Positions 1 through 9,500 of a stretch of 64,000 nucleotides of DNA are shown in pieces. Made by a program: the position numbers and the translations under genes. The stretch spans positions 124,001 to 188,000 of the forward strand of contig NZ_LWBP01000199.1 of the NCBI RefSeq assembly GCF_002078015.1, in the 5' to 3' direction. The first letter of the stretch is position 1, and each line of letters opens with the position of its first letter. Origin of the DNA: Niastella populi. GTDB taxonomy: Bacteria > Bacteroidota > Bacteroidia > Chitinophagales > Chitinophagaceae. A model generated the notes under the pieces. The model searched no databases. It was given only the letters and a program-made list of their open reading frames with translations, and had not been told where the DNA came from.

Positions 1-141
1 ACTGAAAAAAGATTGTTGGAGTTTATTCGCACCCTGATGTCAAAATATACTTTGTCAGACAATGAAATACTTGAACAGTACATTAGAATTTCTTTCAAGC
101 CGAAGAAGGAATATATTACGATTCGACGTTTTCAAACGTAA
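1..141 (+). CDS. 3' end of an unidentified gene (partial)
   Basis: An open frame runs in from the window edge and stops at TAA 139-141, giving the last 46 residues of a protein. The tail is rich in Lys, Arg and Ile (it contains FKPKKEYITIRR). A loose likeness to the start of Crp/Fnr-type regulators can be imagined, but it is too short to name. No good gene follows on this strand for 1.2 kb, so it may itself be a remnant. Confidence 0.35.
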   Translation, partial: TEKRLLEFIRTLMSKYTLSDNEILEQYIRISFKPKKEYITIRRFQT

Positions 142-265
142 AGGAAAATGAATTAAATATTAGTTATTATACTCAAAGCAGCGATATATCCGTAGAAGTT
201 TCCTTAACTAATTAAATGAGATGTGTGTAATGGGATGAATTGTACTCAAATAGGAAATACAATTC

Positions 266-460
266 TTAGTATAGCGACGAGCTATCAGATCTATTTTCAA
301 CTTTAGGATCAGGCGTTTTATAATCTGACGTCCGGGCCTTATTCCAAAACTGAAACAAAGAAGTATTATCTTCCATAAACTGTTTCAGTCTCTCAGCAGG
401 AGATTTCGAAAGCCATATTTTTAACTGCAGTTCTTTAATGTGTTGTGGTGTATCATTCAT
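266..460 (-). CDS. Small hypothetical protein downstream of a nucleotidyltransferase remnant
   Basis: This is a 64-residue soluble, charged protein beginning MNDTPQHIKEL, with the phrase SPAERLKQFMEDN. Its ATG overlaps the stop codon of the upstream nucleotidyltransferase frame (ATGA, 457-460), the usual sign of translational coupling. Pairs of a small helical protein with a nucleotidyltransferase-like protein are common in accessory DNA and sometimes act as toxin-antitoxin-like modules. Here the partner is broken, so this gene may be a relic. I do not recognise a named family. Confidence 0.5.
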   Translation of the reverse strand: MNDTPQHIKELQLKIWLSKSPAERLKQFMEDNTSLFQFWNKARTSDYKTPDPKVENRSDSSSLY

Positions 461-986
461 GATGGTAATAAATCAAATGTTTTCAAATTCAATTTGCTGA
501 TCCATTTCTTAATATAAGCCCAATCCATATTTTCAATAGCCGTAAAATTTTTAATATCTTCTGCCTGCTGTGCCGATAGATAATCCTGTATCCATATTAC
601 TTTCGAAATAAGCAAATCTTCTGGAGATACCACAAATATGGTTTTATCGAAAAAGTCTACTTTTTTTCTCCTATTAAATTCCTCTTGTCGAAAAGGCTCA
701 TTTTTTAATACAACGAAATCTGCCTTAAAACCAGATGCATGATCGATAATATTGAAAAGACTTCTTCTTTTTACCGCATCTCGTATTGCATCTTTATCGC
801 AGAATAACCTTCCTGAAAATGCTGAATAAATCGATCAATATTTTTTTCTTCAAGATGAATAATAAAATCAAAGTCCCTGGTAGCCCTGGGTACAATGTAT
901 ATACTCATTGCTACACTGCCTTAAAGCATATAGGGTATATTCGATTCATTGAGTACATCTGTTATTTTCTGAAAAAATGCGATCAT
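457..986 (-). pseudogene. Broken nucleotidyltransferase-fold gene (nonsense codon plus frameshift)
   Basis: Three pieces read in order on the minus strand. The first begins at ATG 986-984 (MIAFFQKITDVLNESN) and ends at TAA 923-921. The next resumes directly with GSVAMSIYIVPRATRDFDFI, where the GS and DFDF motifs match nucleotidyltransferase active-site spacing. That frame shifts near 795-805. The last piece continues as DKDAIRDAVKRRSLFNIID and ends with SPEDLLISKVIW to TGA 459-457. Together the pieces make a protein of about 176 residues of the AbiEii/nucleotidyltransferase-like type common in accessory regions. Two independent lesions make it a likely pseudogene; sequencing error would have to explain both. 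Confidence 0.7.
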
Positions 987-1341
987 ACGGAGGACAAGTT
1001 ACTTCAAGTCACTCTATTAAGCAAAAAATATCGCCTAAAAGTTTAGTTATCAGTGTTATACATTGACTTTTCGTCCGGATTCTGCACTAAATTTTGCATG
1101 GTAGCTTAAATCATCGCTTCCTATAACTTATATCCTGCTACTCAAAACAATTACCCGTGACACGGTACTATCTTATACCATTGATTAACTTCTTGACGTC
1201 TGACAATACTGCTGATGCAGAAACTATCTTATAGCTCTCTCTACAACAAATAAGATATAACATTTTGTTACAACAATAGCAGATCCGGTTAGTTCCGTCA
1301 CCAGCAAACATCCCACCTTTGACACCTCAAAACATCATTTC
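987..1341. other. Intergenic, nothing recognised
   Basis: This is 355 bases of AT-rich sequence between the broken nucleotidyltransferase gene and the hydrolase gene. I see no convincing frame, RNA gene, terminator or clear TAnnTTTG promoter. It must hold the promoter for the hydrolase at 1342, but no box matches well. Confidence 0.4.
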
Positions 1342-2073
1342 ATGAAAAAGCTAATTTTCATTTTAAGCATTACTATTTCCTCCATTTGCTATGGACAACA
1401 GCACAATACTTACCTTTTCGTTCCCGGTGCATGGGACGGAGGCTGGGATTATGCAAAAGTAGATTCGATCTTAAGCGCACATGGAAATATCGTCTATCGG
1501 CCAACGCTTACCGGGCTGGGAGAAAGAGTGCATCTGGCAAGCCCTGGGGTTAACCTAACGACCTACATCAACGACATCGTGAATCTGATACAATTTGAGA
1601 ACCTGCATAACGTCATCCTTATAGGACACAGCTACGGAGGAATGGTGATTTCCGGAGTAGCAGAACAAGTTCCCGATCGTATCAAGCAACTTATCTACCT
1701 GGATGCGATGGTTCCAAACGATGGAGAAAGTGCAAAAGATGTATGTGGTGATCTGTGGGCCCCTATGACCAAAGGCAATATCAAAGACAGCATGGTCCTT
1801 TATCCCTTTGGTGTTACTCAAAAAGATGTGCCGCAACCTCTGAACACCTTTACGGAACCCATAAAACTGAACAATCCATTAGTCAAAAAAATCCCTACTG
1901 TATTTCTCCAAATGACCAAAGATGGAAAAGGAAGTCCTGCCCACGATAAAATGGGACTTTTAAGAGCAAAAGCAAGGAATTGGAAGATCTATACCCTGGA
2001 AGGGGGGCATTACGCCATGCGCGAACAACCCCAAAACCTGGTTAAAAAGTTGGAAGAGATCACGCAATATTAA
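1342..2073 (+). CDS. Secreted alpha/beta-hydrolase
   Basis: This is a 243-residue alpha/beta-hydrolase fold protein with a cleavable signal peptide (residues 1 to about 19, ending CYGQQ). It is therefore probably periplasmic or exported. The nucleophile elbow GHSYGG lies at 95-100 (Ser97), and a C-terminal EGGHYAM supplies the catalytic His at about 223. Layout and length fit the small esterase family that includes salicylate-esterase-like and EstC-like enzymes. The substrate cannot be read from sequence. An AraC-type regulator follows after 15 bases and is the likely regulator or co-transcribed partner. Confidence 0.85.
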   Translation: MKKLIFILSITISSICYGQQHNTYLFVPGAWDGGWDYAKVDSILSAHGNIVYRPTLTGLGERVHLASPGVNLTTYINDIVNLIQFENLHNVILIGHSYGGMVISGVAEQVPDRIKQLIYLDAMVPNDGESAKDVCGDLWAPMTKGNIKDSMVLYPFGVTQKDVPQPLNTFTEPIKLNNPLVKKIPTVFLQMTKDGKGSPAHDKMGLLRAKARNWKIYTLEGGHYAMREQPQNLVKKLEEITQY

Positions 2074-2088
2074 TCCTTAATTTAGGGT

Positions 2089-3015
2089 ATGGGAAAAAGG
2101 GTGATCCATAATATAAGAACGATCAGTGAATACCATAAAGTAATGGGGCTTTCCAAGCCGGAACATCCCCTGGTCAGCGTAGTTAATTACGGGTCCATTA
2201 CCTTGCCTTGCAAAGCAAGCATGAGCTTTACATTTGATTTTTACACCATCCTGCTGGACAAAGATTTTAAAGGTAATATGAAATACGGTCAGCAATCCGG
2301 CGACTTTGAAGATGGCGTACTATTTTTTATGGCGCCAGGACAGGTATTCGAAGTTGAGCTGCTAAGCGCAGACCCAATCGATCGCTCCGGCTTGGTATTA
2401 CTCATTCATCCTGATTTTCTGTGGAAAACACCCTTGTCAAAGTCGATCAGGCAATACGAATATTTTGGTTATTCAGTCAATGAGGCATTATTCCTATCTG
2501 ATAAGGAACAAAAATCCATTCAGGGCATTATGGAAATTATGGCACAGGAATATAAAAATAACATTGACAAATTCAGTGAGCCAGTAATTCTGGCGCAGCT
2601 CGAATTACTATTGACCTATTCCGACAGGTTTTATCAACGTCAGTTCATTACCCGTAAAAAGTCAGGCCATTTTATCCTTGATCGTCTGGAAAGTCTGTTG
2701 GACGAGTATTTTAATAAAGAACATCTATCAACTAAGGGCATTCCGACTGTGCAGTATATAGCTTCATCCCTGAACGTTTCGCCAGGCTACCTTAGCAGCT
2801 TGCTAAAATTACTAACAGGAAAAAGCACCCAGCATTACATTCAGGACAGAGTCATTGATCAAGTCAAAGACCAGTTGTCAACGACTGATCGCACCGTAAG
2901 TGAAATTGCCTATGTGTTAGGCTTCGAACACCCACAATCTCTAAGCCGCTTATTCAAAGCAAAGACCAGTTTATCACCTCTGGAATATAAAAAACAACTA
3001 GGTGCCCCAAATTGA
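2089..3015 (+). CDS. AraC-family transcriptional regulator
   Basis: This 308-residue protein has an N-terminal cupin-like sensing region (about 1-190) and a C-terminal double helix-turn-helix (about 205-305). The second helix pair contains TVSEIAYVLGFEHPQSLSRL and the typical tail LSPLEYKK. It probably binds DNA near its own operon in response to a small molecule and controls the hydrolase 15 bases upstream. A broken relative of its DNA-binding half lies at 16081-16302. The start at 2089 fits the spacing; no alternative is preferred. Confidence 0.9.
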   Translation: MGKRVIHNIRTISEYHKVMGLSKPEHPLVSVVNYGSITLPCKASMSFTFDFYTILLDKDFKGNMKYGQQSGDFEDGVLFFMAPGQVFEVELLSADPIDRSGLVLLIHPDFLWKTPLSKSIRQYEYFGYSVNEALFLSDKEQKSIQGIMEIMAQEYKNNIDKFSEPVILAQLELLLTYSDRFYQRQFITRKKSGHFILDRLESLLDEYFNKEHLSTKGIPTVQYIASSLNVSPGYLSSLLKLLTGKSTQHYIQDRVIDQVKDQLSTTDRTVSEIAYVLGFEHPQSLSRLFKAKTSLSPLEYKKQLGAPN

Positions 3016-3030
3016 GGCACCTTCTTTCTT
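3000..3030 (+). terminator. Rho-independent terminator of the hydrolase/AraC unit
   Basis: Stem AGGTGCC (3000-3006) pairs with GGCACCT (3015-3021) around a short loop, followed by a T-rich run. The stem overlaps the stop codon of the AraC gene. Confidence 0.75.
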
Positions 3031-3074
3031 TTGCTTTCTGTAGTATAAGAAGCGCCACGTATTTTATTATACAG

Positions 3075-3398
3075 CTAGCTCGTTACTTTTAAAGTTTGAA
3101 TAAGTCCATCTTTTATATCAAAATGAAATTTTAAGATAATTGGACTTCCATCAAAGGTTCCTGAACACTCTGCAGATAAAACGCTTGTTTTACCTTCATG
3201 AGCTATTGACAGAGGCTTCATTACCGATTTATACTTTTTATTTGCTTCTTCGATCCACTCCTGAATAGCTTTTCTTCCTGTATGCGTTTTCCCTTCGTCA
3301 AACGCAACAGCTGTTTTAGTAAAACAGTTAGCATAAGCCAGACTGTCGTATTGGTTTTGAGCCGTTACTAAGTCAGCTATTACTTTTGGTAAATTCAT
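3075..3398 (-). CDS. SnoaL-like / NTF2-fold small protein
   Basis: This is a 107-residue protein with the NTF2/SnoaL pattern: an N-terminal helix (LPKVIADLVTAQNQYDSLAY), a central GRKAIQEWIEEANKKY segment and C-terminal strands ending DGLIQTLKV. Such proteins form a cone-shaped pocket and act as small isomerases, hydrolases or ligand binders. It begins 22 bases after the SDR gene ends, so the two are very likely one operon and may act on the same compound. The substrate is unknown. Confidence 0.8.
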   Translation of the reverse strand: MNLPKVIADLVTAQNQYDSLAYANCFTKTAVAFDEGKTHTGRKAIQEWIEEANKKYKSVMKPLSIAHEGKTSVLSAECSGTFDGSPIILKFHFDIKDGLIQTLKVTS

Positions 3399-3420
3399 GA
3401 TTTGTTATTTTTATTGGATA

Positions 3421-4203
3421 TTAAATTGTTGGTAGTGTGCCGCCATCGATGACGAATTCTGTCCCTGTTAGATAGTTCGCTCTCGGAGAAACCAGAAACC
3501 CAACCAGTTCAGCTACTTCTTCGGGCTCTGCTGGTCTTCCGAAGGGTATTCCACCCAAGGCATCTATAACGCTTTGTTGAGCCTCCTCAATAGAACAATT
3601 TGAACTCTGGGCGATCCGTTCCAAAAAATATTTGACATTTTCAGTCCTTATCCATCCTGGAGAAACTGTCAGTACCCGCACCCCTTTAGATGTCACCTCT
3701 TTCGATAACCCTTTGCTGTAATTGATCAGACCAGCCTTAGCTGCCGCATATGGAAGCGTTGCATCATATAAGGGAAGCCGCCCCTGGATAGAAGCAATAT
3801 GAATGATCACCCCGTTTTTCTGCTCAAGCATTTGCGGTAAAAATCCCCGGTCTAATCTCACTGGTGCCAGCAGATTTGTTTGCAGGGTTTTCTCCCAGTC
3901 TTTATCGGTTAAAACCGCAAAACCACCTCCCGGGGTTTCCGACGCTCCCAGGTTGTTTACAAGGATGTCGAGTTTTTTGTGTTTTGACAAGACTTCGTCC
4001 ACCACTTTTTGTGTTCCCGATTCCGTACTCATATCTGCTGAAATAAAATGCAGGTTTTTGGCTAGATTTTCAGGTGCGTTTCTTGCGGTAATAATAACCG
4101 TTGCGCCGGCCTGTAGCAGCCTTTCTGCAATTGCCCTTCCGGCTCCCTTTGTTCCTCCTGTTACCAATGCAATTTTACCATTTAACTCATCGTTGTAATT
4201 CAT
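3421..4203 (-). CDS. Short-chain dehydrogenase/reductase (SDR)
   Basis: From the chosen start (MNYNDELNGK) this is a classical SDR of 260 residues. It has the cofactor motif TGGTKGAG at 15-22, NNLG at 83-86, and the catalytic Ser138, Tyr152 and Lys156 (YAAAK). A longer frame reaches 4299, but its first 32 residues do not look like SDR sequence and would leave little promoter space before the divergent HxlR gene, so the ATG at 4203 is preferred. It probably reduces or oxidises a small carbonyl or alcohol with NAD(P), together with the SnoaL-like protein. Confidence 0.9.
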   Translation of the reverse strand: MNYNDELNGKIALVTGGTKGAGRAIAERLLQAGATVIITARNAPENLAKNLHFISADMSTESGTQKVVDEVLSKHKKLDILVNNLGASETPGGGFAVLTDKDWEKTLQTNLLAPVRLDRGFLPQMLEQKNGVIIHIASIQGRLPLYDATLPYAAAKAGLINYSKGLSKEVTSKGVRVLTVSPGWIRTENVKYFLERIAQSSNCSIEEAQQSVIDALGGIPFGRPAEPEEVAELVGFLVSPRANYLTGTEFVIDGGTLPTI

Positions 4204-4281
4204 ACTGTTTTCTTTTAAAATTGATACTGCAATTTCAGACGTATGAGCTACTAAAACAATTACGGGGAATCGAATTGCATA

Positions 4282-4297
4282 GGGATAAATTTGTCCC
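4282..4297. promoter_or_regulatory. Candidate HxlR operator (imperfect palindrome)
   Basis: GGGATAAATTTGTCCC is palindromic at 14 of 16 positions. It lies between the divergent SDR operon and the HxlR gene, 38 bases before the HxlR start. HxlR-type repressors commonly bind such inverted repeats in the divergent promoter they control. That this repressor binds here is an inference. Confidence 0.5.
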
Positions 4298-4335
4298 ATA
4301 TTGTATTTATAAGAACATTAGGTTAATTTTATACA

Positions 4336-4749
4336 ATGCGCGAAAGAAAAACTCCTTTAAATTTGAATTGCGGCCTTGACCTGATAGGCGAGGTTTTGTA
4401 TGGCAAATGGAAGATCCGTTTACTTTGGTTTATTAACGAAGGGCATAAACGTCCGAGTGAATTACAAAGAAAAATCCCAGATGCCTCACGAAGAGTTTTG
4501 AATGTACAGTTAAACGAACTCGAAGCTCACGACTTAATTAAAAAGAAAGTGTTCGCAGTGGTTCCTCCAAAAGTGGAATATTCTTTGACACCTTTTGGAA
4601 AAACAATAATTCCTATCATCGGGGCTTTAGGGAAATGGGGCGATGAAAACGAGAAAAAATTACGTGATCTTATCCTAAATAGTAAAATAAAACTGCATGC
4701 AGAGAATTATAACAGTATTAAACAACGTAAAGCCATCAAACACGATTAA
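4336..4749 (+). CDS. HxlR-family winged-helix regulator
   Basis: This 137-residue protein has the HxlR core: a central GKWKIRLLWFINEG helix, the recognition region RPSELQRKIPDASRRVLN, and a wing ending VPPKVEYSLTPFG. Members are dimeric regulators that often respond to reactive carbonyls, quinones or disulfide stress and control oxidoreductase genes next door. It is transcribed away from the SDR/SnoaL operon, with a palindrome between them, so it probably regulates that operon and itself. Confidence 0.9.
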   Translation: MRERKTPLNLNCGLDLIGEVLYGKWKIRLLWFINEGHKRPSELQRKIPDASRRVLNVQLNELEAHDLIKKKVFAVVPPKVEYSLTPFGKTIIPIIGALGKWGDENEKKLRDLILNSKIKLHAENYNSIKQRKAIKHD

Positions 4750-4856
4750 GCAGTTTAATTCAAGACATCCATCATCGACTGCTCGATATTAGCCACACAA
4801 ACTGATTGAAATTTGACCAGCTATTGCCCCTGGAAAAATCTCCATCTTGCTGCTGA

Positions 4857-4955
4857 TTAAAATGTCCGAATTGAAGGCTTATTTTGCCGGGTAAGTTCAA
4901 AAACCGGGTCGGTAAGCACCCGCTTACGGTTTAACGGCGTTTTTTTCTTCTTCAT
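4857..4955 (-). pseudogene. Short remnant of a small Bacteroidota protein family
   Basis: A 32-codon frame reads MKKKKTPLNRKRVLTDPVFE followed by LTRQN, then stops. The phrase V-x-TDP-x-FE-x-TR-x-N is typical of the N-terminal third of a family of about 150-200 residues often seen in Bacteroidota, written from memory as TDPAFERTREN. The rest of that protein is missing, so this is probably a deletion remnant. The surrounding 4750-5200 shows no other clear feature. Confidence 0.35.
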
Positions 4956-5203
4956 AATGAGTGGTAAATTACTATACTGGCAGTGTTAGGTGATAGTATC
5001 GCAGTTGCTTACAAGATAGCCATTTTCCGCCTGGTAATTGCATAGGAATCGCATAGGAATTGCATAGAACTTGTATGGTAAAGTGCAATTCAGGTGATAA
5101 ACCGGTGTAGAAAGTATGGGTTATTCTGGCTATTTAAGGAGCTGAATTAGTACATTGCCATAACGAGCTTCTCTGCATCCACCGTTCTGCTTATGATAAA
5201 TAT

Positions 5204-5488
5204 CTATATATTTAATCCCTTAAATTTTAACAAGGCTTTGATCAAATAATTCGACAATTGTCTGGTTGTCCCGACGAAATTGGCCAATGCATCCGCTAGC
5301 CGGCAGATGCATTGTTTGTTTTTATCACTTTCTGAAATTATGGGTAATCCCTTATTATCAAATCCAAATTGATGATAATCGATCTCTTCATTTGGCTGTT
5401 GGGTCTGGAAAACGCCTTCCCGATAAGTAGAGAGGGCGTTATTAAAAGATACATATACAGCAAGCTTAATTTTTAAATTGCGGGCCAT
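5204..5488 (-). CDS. Possible small hypothetical protein
   Basis: A 94-residue frame begins MARNLKIKLAVYVSF and contains a paired-cysteine phrase KQCICRLADALANF. Composition is protein-like, but it overlaps the end of the PorP/SprF gene by 23 bases on the same strand and I recognise no family. It could be a coupled small gene or a chance frame. Confidence 0.3.
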   Translation of the reverse strand: MARNLKIKLAVYVSFNNALSTYREGVFQTQQPNEEIDYHQFGFDNKGLPIISESDKNKQCICRLADALANFVGTTRQLSNYLIKALLKFKGLNI

Positions 5489-6527
5489 AACAGTCAACCT
5501 GCCGCAGATCACTATTATGAATATTCAACAGGTCTCTGTACGAAATGGTAAGCTCAAAGCCACCACGATAGTTACTTGCCGCAACCAGTTTGCTTACGTT
5601 AACATCATAACTCAACCCAACTATAAATTTTGAGATCTGCAATTTAATAACAGGTATAACTGCATCCTGCAATCGGTGCAATACCCCAAAAGTGATGGTT
5701 TTTTGCACATCCCCATCTACAAAAAGATCACGGCTGAACATAATACCATATTGAAACGAACCTTTACCTGCAGGCTTAAAGCCAGTTGCAAACTGTTTAA
5801 AGTAATCTGCATATAAAATAAACCGGTCTGTTTCACTGGTTGGGGCCGATACCCCACTGTTCAACGTGAGTTTTCTGTTACGGGTAATTATATTTCCCTC
5901 ATAAAAGCCAACCTTCGGTTTGGTAAGATGGAACAGCCCGGCCCCGGCAAAATATTGTATCTCATTGGCAAATTCACTACTATAACTAATACCCGCTGAA
6001 AGATCTAAATAAGTCACATCAGTTCTATTAAACACCTGGCGCGAAGCCGGTGATACACTTAAGCTGCCGTTGCTTCCCGAAACAAACTGATCATTCATCA
6101 CCAGCTTAGTTGGATCAAATTTTTGTTGCAGTATTCCACCCATAACACCAAACGATAAATAAGCGGGCCGCTCGCTGCTCAAAGGCAAACTGAAATTAGC
6201 TGCAGGCATAATTTGCGTAGTACTGAATTGGGAAGTTCCGGCCACATCTCTGATCAGCTGCAACCCCAACGTAAGGTTATTGTCTGTGAGCACAGGTATC
6301 TTATACTCACCGTTCAGGGCATAGGTCCTATAAGGGATAGTAACGCTTTGCCACTGGTTCCTGAAAGCTGCCGTTACCCGCACATCACCGGTAAACACGC
6401 CCGCCAGGGCCGGGTTGCGCAACAACGGCTGGTCATAAAACTGTGAAAACCCAACATCCTGTGCCTTTCCGGATATAAACGATTGCAATAAGATTACGGT
6501 TAAAAACCACTTCACATTTCTTTTCAT
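5466..6527 (-). CDS. PorP/SprF family type IX secretion outer-membrane protein
   Basis: This 353-residue protein has a signal peptide ending SGKAQ. It then shows the family hallmark near the N-terminus (DVGFSQFYDQPLLRNPALAG), long beta-barrel-like strands and a short C-terminal cysteine motif (DCYGPQF). PorP/SprF proteins sit in the outer membrane and pair with T9SS type B (CHU_C) substrates, often one partner per adhesin. Here the gene starts 11 bases after the giant adhesin gene ends and is surely co-transcribed with it, so it is probably the dedicated attachment or secretion partner. Confidence 0.92.
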   Translation of the reverse strand: MKRNVKWFLTVILLQSFISGKAQDVGFSQFYDQPLLRNPALAGVFTGDVRVTAAFRNQWQSVTIPYRTYALNGEYKIPVLTDNNLTLGLQLIRDVAGTSQFSTTQIMPAANFSLPLSSERPAYLSFGVMGGILQQKFDPTKLVMNDQFVSGSNGSLSVSPASRQVFNRTDVTYLDLSAGISYSSEFANEIQYFAGAGLFHLTKPKVGFYEGNIITRNRKLTLNSGVSAPTSETDRFILYADYFKQFATGFKPAGKGSFQYGIMFSRDLFVDGDVQKTITFGVLHRLQDAVIPVIKLQISKFIVGLSYDVNVSKLVAASNYRGGFELTISYRDLLNIHNSDLRQVDCYGPQFKN

Positions 6528-6538
6528 ACCAGAAGAGT

Positions 6539-9500
6539 TTAAAGTAATGTAACATTCCCTTTATAGGTGTAGGGCACCCCATTCTCACACATCACATCAA
6601 TGGTATAAATATATACACCGCTATCGCCCGGCTTGCCGTTCACCTGCCCATCCCAGCCAAAAGAAGCATCGTTGGGTGGAAAATTATTTCTCTCGAATAC
6701 AATTCTACCCCAGCGATTAAATACCCGGAATGCTTTAACAGAAACAATCCCGGTTGCCCGTACGATCAGTTTTGTATTTTCAGGCACATTGCCACGCGGT
6801 GTAAAAGCATTTGCGATCAGTACCTGTGAATTGTTGCAAAATACTTTCACACAAAGGGTATCACTACCGCTGCAGCCATAGATATTGGTAGCCTTCGCAA
6901 TAAAGCAGGTATTATTTTTTATAGTAGCAATAGGTGAAGCACATACCACATCATTGCAGGCAATATCCTGGGAGGGGGTCCATGCTACATTTTTGATGGG
7001 TAAAATTCCCGGATCGGTAGCATTGGTGATCACGGGCTTTAATGGTAACAAAAAGCCTGTAGGCAAGGTGAGGGAATCCTGAGCAAATTTAACGATGGGG
7101 TACCCGCCTATTTGTATCAGTGTATCAGAAGTGGAACTGCAACCTGTAGCAGGCGAACTCACCGTGATGGAATAGATGCCGCCATCGGCAACTCTTACAT
7201 TATTGATACTGGCAGTAGCTGCATTTACCGGGAAACCAGTGCCGGGACCTTTCCACAAATAATTTAATACCGGGGTAGGGCCCAGCATGGAACTATAGGC
7301 CTGCAGAAAAAGATTATCCCCCACACACAAAGGTGTTCTGGTAACAATTACCGGTTTTGAAGGCGATTGATTTATATCTACAAGGAAACTGGTCGCAGCT
7401 GAAATACAATTGTTCTGCATCGCATATACGACATACGTACCCGCATCTGACACAGCAGCAGAAGGGAACGTAATAGAGGTATTCCTTACCGTATCGGGCG
7501 CGGGCCCAAACGCATGACCGGCCCACACATAGTCAATAGGTCCGGCAAGGGAACTGGTAGGCGACAGTGCGGTCAGTATAAGAGGCGTTTCACTGCAAAT
7601 GGGCGGATTGTACCCTGCAACCGGTTGCGCCGGCGGGTTAGGGTCTTTTAGAACAAAAACATCCGGGATCTGCTGCGATGCACAACCATATGTTTCAACT
7701 GATATTTTAGAATAGACGCCGGCTGTTAAAGGCACGGTAACTGTACCACCCGCACTGGTATTGCCAACAAAAGAAAGTGGCGTTTGAAATATAGTATAGT
7801 GCACGATCAACGGCGCATTGGGAATGGGGTTGCCATTGAGGTCGAGCAGGTTTAAAACAATAGACCCTGATGGAGTGCCGCAAGCCGTTGGATGGGTAAA
7901 TGAAGAACCGGTAACTACCGGCGTGGGATGAACAACCGCAATGGCTTTCGACTTCGGGCTTTCGCATCCACTGGCATAAGACTGGCTCACATAGTACGTG
8001 AATTGTGCAGGGCTTGTGGTAGGTATAATTGGAGCGGCGCTTAACAATACCTGATTTTGATCGTGCCATTTAACTGTTGTACCCGGTAATGAAGAAATGC
8101 TGATGGCAACAGGCGGGGCTCCCATACATAATTGCAGGGTATCAACCAACGGCGCAGCCGGAATTGGATTCACAAGCAGCGTTAAATCATATGGTGCGCC
8201 CGGGCATGGGTTCTGACCCTGATTTACTGGCATTACCTGTATGTTAAGCGATTGACCCGTAGCGCCGGTATTGGTGAAAGACAAAGAGATGGCGTTAGAA
8301 CCCGAAACACTGCCCGATGAAACACCTGTTACCCCCGGCGGCAAAGGCGCAATAACCGACCAGTTATAAATAGTATTGGTAACCGTAGAAGACGGCGCAA
8401 AAACCGCCGTTCCACCCGAACAAATACTTTGTGTAGCTGTGGGGAAAGTGATAACGGGGCTGTCGTCTATTTGTACAGTAGTACTGGTTACAAAACCCGG
8501 GCAAGGTGGTGCTGCAGGAATGGTGTATGTAACTGTATAAATACCCGGCGTGCTAAGCGAAGGATTAATTTCACCGGTAGCTGCATTCAGTGACAATCCC
8601 GCAGGAGCGCTATAGGTTCCACCCGGTGTACCTGACAGGGATATCCGTTGCGGCGTATTGTTTCCACGGCAAAATGGAGAGCCCGGATAACTAATGACTG
8701 CTGTGGGTGAACTGTTAACGGTAACGGTAGTTGTTACATTATAGGTAGTGCAACCACCGGCACCGGGGATTGAATATTTTATTGTATAAGTTCCTGCCTG
8801 GGCACCCGAGGGATTGAGCTCGCCGGTTGTTGTGTTTACAGATAACCCGGCAGGAAATACGGAAAAAGCGCCTCCTGTTGTACCCGTTTGGGTTACAGCC
8901 ACTGGCGCATTTGGCGTGGCAGGGGTATTCACCACATTACAAAGTACTGCCGGATTGTAGCTGATTGCAGCTGAAGGCGCAAGGCTTACTGTAATAGTAG
9001 CGCTGGCAGTAAAGCCGGGACAAGGCGGCGATGACGGAACCGTATACGTAACCGTATATGTTCCCGGCGTGCTGGTAGCAGGGGTAATAGTACCGGTAGT
9101 TTGATCAATTGTTAAACCGGCGGTAGTGGTATATGACCCGCCGGCGGTACCATTGTTGGTTACTCTAACCGGACCATCGCTGGTACAAACAGCCGGATAA
9201 CTTATAGCAGCATTGGGCGTTCCACTTACGGTAACAGTTGCTGTAGCAACAAAATTGGCACAGCCACCAGTTCCGGCAACAGTATATCTTATAGTATAGT
9301 TGCCAGGGATAGCGCCTGAAGGATCTATCTCCCCTGTTGCTGAATTTATTGACAACCCTGATGGCGATACAGTATATACTCCGCCGGAATTACCGGTTTG
9401 TACAACCGCAATAGGCGGATTGGGCGTTGCAGGCGTATTCGTTACGTTACAAAGCACTGCGGGTGTATAGCTGATGCCAGCAGAAGGACTGGCGCTCACT

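Noticed and set aside
786-1046. 86-codon plus-strand frame
   Set aside because: Antisense to the broken nucleotidyltransferase gene, whose pieces are clearly protein-like.
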